The translations under genes were made by a program, and so were the position numbers. From assembly GCA_003344405.1 (NCBI GenBank), contig NOWV01000168.1, forward strand, positions 108,042 through 172,041: DNA of 64,000 bases, written 5' to 3'. The DNA is from Trichoplax sp. H2. Taxonomy: Eukaryota; Placozoa; Uniplacotomia; Trichoplacea. This document shows positions 12,691 to 37,200 of the stretch, piece by piece. Numbering within the stretch: position 1 is the stretch's first letter; each line of letters opens with the position of its first letter. A model generated the notes under the pieces. That model saw nothing but the letters and a program-made list of their open reading frames with translations. It searched no databases and was not told the DNA's origin.

Positions 12691-14859
12691 TGGTCCACTT
12701 GTTTAATTTTTGATGACGTGTTTATGGATATACACGTATTATGGTCTATCTTGGCTATGTTTACTTGATTTAAAACGAATTGGAAAAATACAACTATCGA
12801 CAGGTTGCATTACACTGCCGTACATTGTTAAACTATCCTTGAAGTCTATGTCAACAATTCTTGCTTACAGCTACTAAGTTCAATTTTATTTGCTTTTAGA
12901 CCACCAATGACAATAGTCCATCCCCACCCTTATCCAATTATCCGATTATTTTTTTATTATCGAATAGATATAATTCCGTATTTGAATTCTAAAATAACGT
13001 AACCCTAGCCATATTCTATTATTCAACATTTGATTAGCTTCATGTAATTAAGCTTTTAACATGCTCTCTAATGGCCTTTTTATTGTCATTTGCATTGATG
13101 CAAAGCTGAACGCTAACAACCTATTACTCGATAGTTACGATATCGATCAATCGCATCTGAAATTGGTTAGCTGGTGTTCTTAGAGAGTACCGCTAGCTAC
13201 TGTATCATTAAATCTGTCATATTGTGTCATGAAATATTCCAGTCATAGTCATATTCTATACGTTTACTTTTGATGAGGTTTTTTATCCGTTCGTAGAACG
13301 GGTATAAACTGCTAGTTAAAATTATTTTGCCAGTGTGTGTGTGACTGTACTGTAGTTCAGTTCGAAGATTTAGGCGCCTATTTTTACAACCTATTTTGCA
13401 TTTTAGCCTTACTTGAATGAATTTCTACGTTATACACTTTGATGTAGGGATCAATCGGAGGATGAAGGCAACAACTTGATGCAGCTGTAGTGATGCACCT
13501 ATATTTGATTATAAGGATGGCTATATTTGATTGTGTTAATAGTTATATTCGATATAGTTAGATTACTTTAAATAGATACTATCCTGAAGCTAATATTAGA
13601 TGATTGCTAACTACTATATTAGAAATTGTTGATGACTGATAGTAGCCAGTTGACCAATTATGGTACAACATTGATATAGCTAGAAACACTGTAGTTGTTA
13701 AGATGCCCTTCGGAGAAAGGCGCTAGACGTTAATAGAATAGAAGAGTAGTGGCATACTAAGTAGGATGATTTAGATTGTCGAAGATAATGATGTACTGTT
13801 TGAGAAAAGTAGTTTGTTTTGATGACTCATATCTGATTGTAGATTAATCAAGTGTCATAAATGGATTTAACGAAGTGTATATATACTGTACTGTATAAGA
13901 ACTACAGAGATGAGCTCAAGGGAGAAGAGACTTCACTTCTTCGATTCTTGTAGTGATTAATTATTGCTCCACTATTCCTAAAAACCTTGTAATAAAAACC
14001 TTTTAGAAAATACTATTTGACTAAGATAGTTATTGTGAGACACTTTTATTACAGCAGCACTTAGAGGTAGGGCATGTAAAATGATACAAGAGTATCAAAA
14101 GATGGATAGAAAATGTTGGTAACAGCTGTACAAACAGCTTACAAGCTAATGAAATGAGGTAATCCATGACTGTCTTCTAATCTGTAACATCTGTAGCGCT
14201 ACGATTGAAATAGAATGCATTCTTGAGCGTAATAGAGCCAATTGAATAATCAGATTATTATTTACCGAACCTTTATCAGGTCTACATATTACATCATGAC
14301 GGCCTTAAGGCTGAAAAGTATACAGGTATAGCAAAATTCCTCCTAATATTATCAGTCATCATCAATAAGGTAGTCGTCATCCTTGCTCTTTACTTTCCCT
14401 CCTTCATTATCGAGAATGTGCATTTAGTCATGATTGACTGTTGAATGATACTTGATAGGAGATTTTGTATCATGTTGGGGACAATGATTAATTATTTTAT
14501 TTTGATGACGGCCATCTGATATTTTCTAGACAGAAGATAGTTTCTATACCTGCCAGGGATTGCTGCGCTCAGGGTAGCAGTAACCGTATTCTGGCACAGC
14601 TGAGTATCGATCCTAATGTTCGGCAATGCTTCCATATACAAATGGATATTCCAATTTCTCGTCTGTAGCCCAGTTCAGTTCTGTGAGAGGCTAATCTTTT
14701 ACTGCAAGTTGGAATTTAAAAATTTCGAATTGAATTCTGGGTGGCATTGTTCAATTTGCACACCTGCTGGTCAGGTAGTCATTATTTTTTGGTCTCTATG
14801 CGATAGCCTCTTTATCACTTGGTTACTGTACATGACAGTCCATGAAAGCAGCATCGATG

Positions 14860-15470
14860 GGATCTTGGTGAAGATTGGCGTTTATCAACTTTGTAATCTA
14901 ATGCTCCTTTTAGATAGTGTACATAACTTGACTAGCAGCATCAGTAGGATATTGGCGACGGTTAGCGTTTATGAATTATGCACGTTGCAGATAGTATAAT
15001 GCGAAGCAAAGTGTATCTATGTAGCATCGCTAGACTACAGTACATGGTAACAAAATCAATATATGATGTTGGCGAATATCAACATGCAATGTACGATAGT
15101 GACTCATTTCTGATAGTATACAGTACTTGACCATAAAAAAGTAAAATCGCAAGTACGAAGTTGGCGATGATTGGTGTCTATGAACGAAGCAATATAGTAG
15201 ATATTGCAGAGACTGATTTCAGGTGTTCTACTATGAGGTTAACTCTATCTCTGCATCGTTTAACTTATGGTAAGCAAAATCAGAAGATCAACCATGCAAT
15301 ATAAAGTAGTATATAGTATAGAATGTATACTGAAAAGACTGATTTAGGGTCGTTGACTACGAAGAAGTAAGATCAGTACGGCGACAGTTGGCATTCAGGA
15401 AATAGGCAATCGAAAGTAGTAGAGCATGGACTACCGCGGCTAATTTCAGATAGTATATTATCCTAGATCA
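14860..15470 (+). repeat. Degenerate tandem array, about 90-115-bp units
   Basis: A core like TTGGCGA-GATTGG-GT-TATGAA recurs at about 14865, 14952, 15069, 15160 and (degraded) 15377, followed each time by a GCAA-TAGTA-AT-TTGCAGA-like stretch and often by TTTCAGATAGTAT. Copies have drifted by substitution and small indels. The first two copies fall inside a 127-codon open frame, but later copies break that frame, so I regard the array as non-coding. Confidence 0.6.
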
Positions 15471-15929
15471 AGGAGGCCGTTGTTGACAAGCTGATATTGT
15501 TGAAATGGTTACGTATTAGGGCGGAATCTATTAGTAATGTTATGGATTGCTAAAAGCTTACTATTACAATGGGGTTGTCTACTTTTGTAATATAAAAGTA
15601 TTGTAAAACAATGATTCTATGGCTGAAAGTATAGCGTGATGATGAGATGTACAAGATTGCTTGAGCACGATTTAAATAAATAAATAGCTCGTAAATAATT
15701 AGTAAATAATACTGTACTTGTATTCTACAGTGCGCTTTCTTGACTCTTGACTAGGACTAGACTAATTATAATAGTCTTTCCATATTATGTTCTATTGTAT
15801 AATCATGCATGAACCCGTAAGTTACCTATCCACAAAGAAAAAAAATAGGCTGTAGAGCTTGCAGGGGTAATTTTATGGATGCCTATTTATCCTAGTGGTG
15901 TTATTTCTATACAATATGCCATATATTGT

Positions 15930-16640
15930 CGTTGGTCATGTATGGAAGCATTAAACCGTAGATATCTTGCGTGTTGGTTATACTATACAGTACTGGTCAA
16001 CAGTAAAGGAGAAAGGTTAAAATAGATCCACTGTCATAATCATGAATGGCAAGAATTTGGATTTGCCATCATTGAATTTCATCCAGTGACTCGAGCAGAA
16101 TAACCGTAGATTGTCGCGATCATTCATGGCAAAGGATTAGGCATAATTGAATTGAAAGAATAAAAGTAGATTGAGTGATAATTAACAGTGTCATTAATCT
16201 AATTAATTCATTGATGGTAAGGATATGTGGCTTGATTGAATTTGAACTTTAACAAATGACTTGAAAAGAATCACTGTAGGCATGAGCCGATCATTGGTCA
16301 TTTTGGCTAGTATTGGGCCGGTATTACTTGAAATGGTTACCCATTGATTACGAATTGAACTCAATTTGTTATCAAATACGAATTGCATTGAGCCCATACT
16401 TGAATACTGTATCGTTTTGAATTTTTCATGGCAAGGATTGGGTACGATTGAATTTGAATATACTGTTCATCAAGTGACATTTAATGAATTAATGTCGACT
16501 CTACAGTCTACAACAGATCATCCCTTGCAAAGATTGAGTATGACTGTATTCAAAAAGAATCTATGTCGATTGCAGTGATGATTATGATCTATTTTCAACT
16601 TGCTGTACGATCATTCAAGTGGTTCAAAAAATAACCCGAA
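15930..16640 (+). repeat. Degenerate tandem array, about 80-100-bp units
   Basis: The core ATCATTCATGGCAAGGATT followed by a GATTGAATTTGAA-like block recurs at about 16040, 16121, 16208, 16290 (poor), 16420 and 16512. The second half of the unit reads roughly GACTTGAAAAGAAT-ACTGTAGATTG. Identity is modest and units differ in length, which suggests an old array. No continuous frame runs through it. Confidence 0.6.
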
Positions 16641-17399
16641 ATCAATGCCAGTCAAGTTTCATTTTATAATATCAGCCCATATTAGTAAAATGACTTTGGA
16701 TCGACATCCATATACGACTCGCCTATACCTTACAGTGTAACTGTACATTGGCCCTGATCATTTTGCATCAATTACTTTGTACACTTGGTTTAAGCTGTCG
16801 TACTGATCCAAATTATTTTTTGATGGGGATGATGCAAGACACAAATTTGATTTACTCCGCATGAGATTGGACGATTTCTTGATTTTTTTTGTAGATATGT
16901 CATTACATGTCTAATTGTATCAGTAGGACAGCTGAAACGAAGTATGCCAAGTAAAATAATTTATGCAACATGGTCAGGGCTAGGGTGTGCAATGTGCATT
17001 AATGTGCATGGATATAAAATACCAATCTACTATACTCTATTTTATCCATGGAATGCAGCGGAGTCGTATATTGATTTTTCTTCAAAGCAACATTTTACTT
17101 CGTCTACGATCCCAATATCGATCCATAGCAATGGAAGATTGTTCTTCCACTGTGAAGGGCCATGGACTAGCATAGGCCGTCCGTCGATGAAGACCCAATA
17201 TCCAGCAGTTTTTGTATGGTTGTATGCATCAACTTGGTGTAGACGCTACTTCCTCCAATATTGACATAATCATGTTGTTTTACAGTAGGTTGAATGAGTT
17301 GCGGTAGGTCGGTCGACATGTAACACGAGAGATACTGTGGTGACAGCAGTTCTGGAACTCGACCGTACTACTGTACAACGACGCTACACTTGGACCATA

Positions 17400-17935
17400 G
17401 ACTTGAGTGAGTTGCATGCATGGAATGACCGAGTGATCGTCTTTTACTATGAATGCAAGGCGAGCGATACTGCGGTGACAGCAGTTCTGGAACTCGGCCG
17501 TGCTACAACTACACCTGTCGAAGGTTTGGTTTGGACTTGAGTGAGTTGCATGCATGGAATGACCAAGTGATCGTCTTTTACTATGAATGCAAGGCGAGAG
17601 ATACAGCGGTGACAGCAGTTCTTGGACTTGAGTGAGTTGCATGCATGGAATGACCAAGTGATCGTCTTTTACTGTGAATGCAACACGAGCGATACTGCGG
17701 TGACAGGCTGTTATGTAGCTCAGGTGTAACTACAACGACGCTACTCTTTGACCATGGCCTTGAGTGAGTTGCATGCATGGAATGACCGAGTGATCGTCTT
17801 TTACTAAGAATGCAACACGAGCGATACTGCGGTGACAGCAGTTCTGGAACTCGGCCGTACTACAACTACACTGTCCAGTATACAACGACGCCGCAGTTGG
17901 ACCATGGACTTGAGTGAGTTAGGGCCATGCAGGTA
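17400..17935 (+). repeat. Well-preserved minisatellite, mixed 91- and 134-bp units
   Basis: The block CTTGAGTGAGTTGCATGCAT begins at about 17402, 17536, 17627 and 17759, with a truncated copy near 17907. Between copies comes GTGATCGTCTTTTACTATGA, then GCGATACTGCGGTGACAGCA. Unit spacing alternates (about 134, 91, 132, 148). Copies are highly similar, so this array is younger than its neighbours. Open frames on either strand here (for example 17280-17657 on the minus strand) arise from repetition and shift between units. Confidence 0.8.
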
Positions 17936-18265
17936 AGAAAAACATGGTCAGGGTTTCAAGCTTCCACTTTTCGTCACAGAATAATGCACCATCATTGCAG
18001 GAGTTCAGTCATAGACTAGAATTGAGTTGAGTTGCTGTAGTCGTTTGATTGTAGTCTATGAAAAATAGTTCTCGGAAAAGTTGGAGATCTCGACTGGACC
18101 AAACCAATCGACTCACTTGACTGTCTCGTATCATGGTTGGAGTCAATTTCTTACTACTTCATCGTACAGGATAGTCAGTCAGTCAGTCGAATTTAGGGTC
18201 GAGCATGCGCTCTTCGTTCGTCCTGTCCACCACAGTCTACAGTGCACAGTATCGCTGCAGTCCTG

Positions 18266-18373
18266 GTACGGTAGGCATGACCGATGAGAAACCCATTTGT
18301 TTACAACCTACCGTACGCCACCCTAGTTTTATTGTTTCACTATGGGCACGATGGCCCCACGACCATCGTGCCC
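18266..18373. promoter_or_regulatory. Two perfect inverted repeats upstream of HECW
   Basis: First pair: GTACGGTAGG at 18266-18275 and CCTACCGTAC at 18307-18316, arms of 10 bp with a 31-base loop. Second pair: GGGCACGATGG at 18344-18354 and CCATCGTGCCC at 18363-18373, arms of 11 bp with an 8-base loop. Both lie about 410-520 bases before the HECW start codon in a locally GC-richer stretch, so they could be in the promoter or the 5' leader. The pairing is seen directly; any function is inference. Confidence 0.45.
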
Positions 18374-18783
18374 TGGTACCACTGACGGTAAACAATCTCT
18401 CTATGGATGAAGTGGGTGACCGCGCCAATCCTAGTTGAGTCGATGTCTTAACCCCCTCCAATGTTGCAACTACCACCGAAAGCGGTGTAAATGCCCCGAC
18501 ATAACCCTATCCGAGTCATTCGTTATTGGCGTCACTGACGTAGGGAACACGGTTGCAAGAGTGGAGAAGAGAAAAAGTTGCCGACGATTCCTTCTATCCT
18601 CATCATTGCAATGGTTATCCACTGCGTTCTTCTTGCTTAGTTGATAGCAGCATTTTTTGCATTAGCTTGATAGAGTCTAGTACAAGCTACGATCATGATC
18701 GCTGTAGTTTGATTCCTTTTACTCATGGTTACCGATGGCTTTTACCTTTGATTGCTTGCAGCATAAAAGGACAATCATCAATC

Positions 18784-31954
<13,171 letters not shown>

Positions 31955-34279
31955 TATTAAAGTTTGCAAGATTCTTGTTCGTTTTAAATCAAATATGAAA
32001 ATTGAAAAAATCATTTTAATTTTTAATATATTAGTACTTATGTTTATATTTTACTGGCAACTATTCCAATGACATTCTGCCGAATGATGTATAGTAGCAT
32101 TCATGATTTCATTACCAAATAAGTTTTTACGGCAATTTCAATTGCACGGAAGGCAGTTATAATTTGCAGATGGTTTTATCACTGTGTCCACAGGGCATTG
32201 TCATATTTATTTAGCATCCTTGTATTTGTGTATCATATATTACAGATATTTTAGCTGACAAACGAATTTATTACCTTTTATTATGCATCTATCGTGTAGT
32301 TTTAAATTTCGAGAAGGATTTTTTGTTGGTTTTGAACTGTGTTAATTATAAGACATAAGCAGTATGACAGAGAATATTACACTACAATAATGGATATCTT
32401 TCGTTGAGCTACAATGGAAATTTTTAAAACAATTGTTGGTGTACATTTCTAAATTAAGAAAATGATGAATAGTTATTAAATTAGCGATAACCGTTGAGCT
32501 CTTTATGTACAGCAACGTATTCTTCTGATGTATACGTATTCTTCTGATGTGTATGGTTCAAATCACTGGAAGACATTTATAAAATTGACATTTAAGGCTT
32601 AAAATCTGGCCTATCCTAATCGGCAATCAAAAATTTTTACCATTCTGTTAGATAAAAATTTGTCGATGAGCATTACAGTAGATATCTTTGTACGGTGATC
32701 ATTTATAGCCTATCCGTATTTGTAATAGCAACCGTTTATATGATAATCATGTTGTAAAAAATGATCTATACGTTTTTTATTTGTTTGGTTGAATATATAA
32801 TATTGACGAAGTGAATTTTTCTGTACTTAATGAAAGTATTGTACTGTATTTACACTATTAAATGATGAAAGGAAAAGGATGGCGGTTCCTTTTACTTTAC
32901 AATCATTTGATAACCTTATATAATAAAATGACTGGGTGTCGTATACGAACGAAACCTGTTTGATTCCTGCCTGCTCTGACATTGAAGAACTGTATAATGA
33001 TATATGAACAGTTATATCGAAAATCATTTTATGTATTGTGTTATTTTACCGGCGATTCTGAAGAGATCTTATGAAATTTTACCTCATCCTAATCATTTAA
33101 ATTTGAAATGATGGTCATGCAGCAGAATCGATTTCAGTGCTCTGAACACATCTTCTATCAGTTTAATATATTCTCCTACCATACGTCACAGTGTGCTATA
33201 AATGCAATCGCAATTAGCGTATTTAATGTTATGCTTTACATAAAGTCAACCTCTGTGAAAAGAATTTTTAGGATAGTTTATTTTTAAAAAATATACAGGT
33301 ATGTTATCCCAGTATGCCTAGGGATCGAATGAATTAGTGAAATTAATAACTACTAAGGCATGAAATAAATTTGGATAATAGGTATCAGTCAAAAATTAAT
33401 ATAATAAGTGAAATAGTAATAGATCAATGACGAAGTTATCGTCATCACTGTGATATTCAAATACATTAATATAAAACATATCGCAATGTGTAAAAACCAT
33501 ATACTACTGTAATTTAGCATCAAATTCCGTGTTAATCGACTGCATCGTAACATAATGAATTATATATCTGTATAATAGGTATAAGTAATATCATCAAAAT
33601 CAACTTTCATTTCTGGGTAATAGTTTTGGAAATAATAAACATATTTAACTTAATTTGTGATAATGTCCAATCTGAACTACCTTCATTTTTATCATTCACC
33701 ATAGACTATATTAGGCGTACTATTGTATATATTCGTGGTGAGAGTTTTTACGCTGTGTATTAACATATAAAATATGCAGATACCTGAATAAGCAATTCAT
33801 TAGAGTATAATCATAATTCAGTACAGTAAGCTTGACAACCAGAAGAAGTAATTTATCACTGATATAATCAATAATATTATCTGAATCACCCAGTCAGACA
33901 CTACGGAAACACGCACGTATTTAACTGTAATACGTACTCGGCAAGAAATCATTGATCATTCGTAGCAGGTACATTTTTCAAGCCGGAATTATTAAGTTGA
34001 CAATATGTGAGTCATTTAAATTTTACAAACGCAGACATAAAATGCTATCTTAAATTTTTCTTTCCTCAATTAAGAATTGCAACTAAAGTAAGCCAATTAT
34101 TAATAGAGTAGTCATGTTACGGTTGTGAACTAAATTTCATAATAAGATAGATAATTATTTAATAATTAATGCACAGTTACCGTATGACTGCTATGAAAGA
34201 TACCAATTAGAATGGTTAATTTTAAGCTGCAATTTTTACGTCCAGCTATTAATTAATAATCTCTCAGGTTGTAGAATTA
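31955..34279. other. Convergent intergenic region (HECW / PIP4K2)
   Basis: 2.3 kb of AT-rich sequence between two genes facing each other. It should contain both 3' untranslated regions. AATAAA at 32922-32927 is a possible HECW poly(A) signal, but it is distant from the stop. No coding exon, tRNA-like fold or repeat array was seen. Confidence 0.55.
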
Positions 34280-37200
34280 CTATTCTAGAATTCGACCGAT
34301 GAAAGCCATAAATCTTTCGGCGTATTGCTTATGGTTAACAGTTGTAATTTCAGCACCAGCCTTGAATTAGAAGAAACAATGATGATCAAATTTTATCAGT
34401 TAAGTTAACTACATGTCATACTCTATAATAAGCAAATTAGGTGATATATCAACTACAGGATCGAAAGAGTACTACTATAACTTACTCCATGCTTTGCAGT
34501 TTTTGCCATATGAGCTGCCTTTTTACGAGCTCCGTACTGAGTTAAAACGTCCACAATAGCTAGATAGTAAATCTCTTGATTTGTACCTAATCAGAAATTT
34601 TAGACAAGTTGGCTATAAGTTTCATTCCATACAAAATGAAATGATTGCTAATACCATCAAGTTAATTTCTATCATAGCAAAAAAAAATCAATTATATCAT
34701 GAAATACCAACTTACAAGTTGTTGAACAACTTATAGCGTAAACGTTATTATCGCACACTTCCGCAGGTGACGGACTTGCAGCTGGAGAATCATCTACATC
34801 ATCACCATTCGTGTTTTCGTCGGAAGAACCATCAGCTTCATCTAAGCAGTCTTCCTCATCTTCATGATTTCTTTCCTTGAGGCCACGTTCAATATCGTGT
34901 ATACCAAGTAATAAGCTATAATCCATAATTCTAAATTTTACTAAAAACTACAAAAAAACTGCAGTTAGAATTTATCCAATAGTTGATCTCAAATACGCAT
35001 ATATATCTGTCTTAAAAATGGTAACTTTTATACGAGTGTAAGATAATGCAAGAATCATACTTCTGTGTCTCTTGTTAGTATTTCCATGATCTTAGCATTT
35101 CTATCGTCGCCAATGTACAATTTACTTTGATCTTTGGTAAAGTCGTTATCTTTAAAAGTCGGTAATTCCTTCGCCTACATGTGTGTATATATGCACATAA
35201 ATATAGCGATATCTAACTGGTCTTAGCCTATTCTATAATTCTGTAAAATATTTACTTTCTCAGGATGATTTTAAATAATGCTTTACTATAGCCCTCATAT
35301 CTCATAATCTAAATGATCATTGATCTACACTCAGTACCCGCCATCCAACCTCGCATCCACTTTTCAACGTTAATCTTTCAAACCGTAAAATAAGTCAAAC
35401 ACTATAAAATCAGACCACGACACGAGATTATCCGACAGGCTGAACAGTTCTCACCATAAGGCATCAAATTTTAATCATCGGGCAATAATACGAATATCAC
35501 TCTCACAAAATACACAAAACTAGACTTATTATAGGCGCAATAAATTTAGCAACTGCCTTTGACCTAAGATTGTGACAGGCACACTTCAAATGTTGTAAAC
35601 TACACATCTTTTACAGACCTTTTCTTCGTTTCGAGCTACTCTTCCTACACTGGAACCTTTCAAGTCGTATTTCTTGTGGGGAGGATACATTGCGCTAAAA
35701 ACGCTTCTCATAACGATTAAGTAATTTTCCTTATGATTGATTGTGATCCGATACATACCAAGATATTGGGGTAGAAGCGTAACACCTTTATTTTCGATAA
35801 TATACTATAAAAAAATATGGAAACGCTTTCATTTCTTTGCAGATTAAGAATGATAGCCTTTGCAAATAATTATATAGTATGTTTTTATTAATCATTACAA
35901 AAAACATCGTTATCGTTTCTATTGTCGTATAACTATGAGCTATAAGAGAACAAAAAATGATTTAAAATATTATCTCTAATATATCAAATTAACAACGTCT
36001 ACTAGAGAGAGTTGAGAAACTATGGTATACCTTGCTTAGCATTTAAACTGTAAAATCATAGATTCTCCATTTAATTTATTGAGAAATAAATACCTGGTGA
36101 TAACCTTGTAGGATGAGGTGCATAGTTTCAACATCATAAGAATCAATAGTTTTAACCACATACTGCTTATCGCGTGATACAAAGAATTTTCCACTGTCAC
36201 CATATTGCATGAGAGGCGAAAAAGCTATAGATTGCTAATAATTGTATAATATAAAAAAAGAAATAAAATTATTAAATAGAAGTTTTTGTCACAGTTTAAT
36301 AAGAAGTAATACCTGTAAATTATACTAATTAGCTCGTACAGCATTGAGTACACTTTAGCAATACTTCACAATCAATCAATCAATAGAATAAAAAATAGCT
36401 ACAATTGCCTTGACTTACTTTAAATTGTTCATCGTCAATATCGAAGCATTCCCGTAACTTCTTAAATACTTTAGGACAATACTCTTTATATTTAAAATGA
36501 CCTGGAAGAGTTTCCCTGCAATAAAGTTATAAAATAATTACTTTGGTCACAGTATGAACAACGCTAAGTTGATCATAACGCTTACAAGCTATCACAAAAT
36601 TGAACTGATGTAACAGAAATAAGTGTTATTTTGTATACTCGTATGTGAGAATAGTAGTAACAGTTTCCTAAATTCTGCAGTGAGAACAACTGTATAGTAC
36701 AGTATGTTCAAAAGACAGACTAACACAGGTACACGTACATATACAAGATATAAAAAAAAAAAGTAGTCTACTATACACTAATAGACATAAGGTAGTATGT
36801 GTTTAACATTATTTGTATGTCAGACTTTACGTCTTAAGGTACAAGATATCATTTTATGTCGCATAAATTACTGTATAATATATCTCATAGAGGAGAGTCG
36901 AATATTTCATTTTTTACATTTTCACTAGCAGAAGCTTAATTGTTATTTCAAGAGCAGGTGAAAGCAAGTTAAACTGTATTTTCTATTCCCTATTCAAAAC
37001 GGTAAATAATAAATTACTACTAAAATTGTCTATATCTATTAATTAGCTTATAAGATTAATGCTATACTGGAGAAAGCAATATGAAAATACAATCATTTTT
37101 CCTAATTCTAAAGATACGAACATATATATGTACAAGAACTTCTGGAATATTTATGTTACTCTAATATCTAAAATATATATCATTAAAAAACTAATTTTAT

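Larger units (their letters stand above)
10675..18783. other. 8.1-kb gene-free interval with tandem-repeat arrays
   Basis: Between the RasGEF stop and the HECW start codon no exon series translates into a recognisable protein on either strand. The interval instead holds at least five separate, partly decayed tandem arrays (about 11943-12007, 12165-12690, 14860-15470, 15930-16640 and 17400-17935), each with a different unit. Base composition becomes less AT-rich from about 17 kb onward. The last several hundred bases probably include the HECW promoter or 5' leader, with two inverted repeats. A non-coding transcript cannot be excluded. Confidence 0.6.

Noticed and set aside
13283-13305. Small hairpin with CCGTTC and GAACGG arms
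   Set aside because: Only six perfect pairs with a 3-base loop plus a few imperfect ones; expected by chance in a window this size.
14616-14999. 127-codon plus-strand ORF with hydrophobic stretches
   Set aside because: Its C-terminal half is simply two copies of the local tandem repeat, and the later copies break the frame. No splice-linked neighbours and no recognisable family.
17280-17657. 125-codon minus-strand ORF and shorter plus-strand ORFs in the minisatellite
   Set aside because: Unit lengths (134 and 91 bp) are not multiples of three, so the reading frame shifts from unit to unit. Openness is a by-product of repetition.
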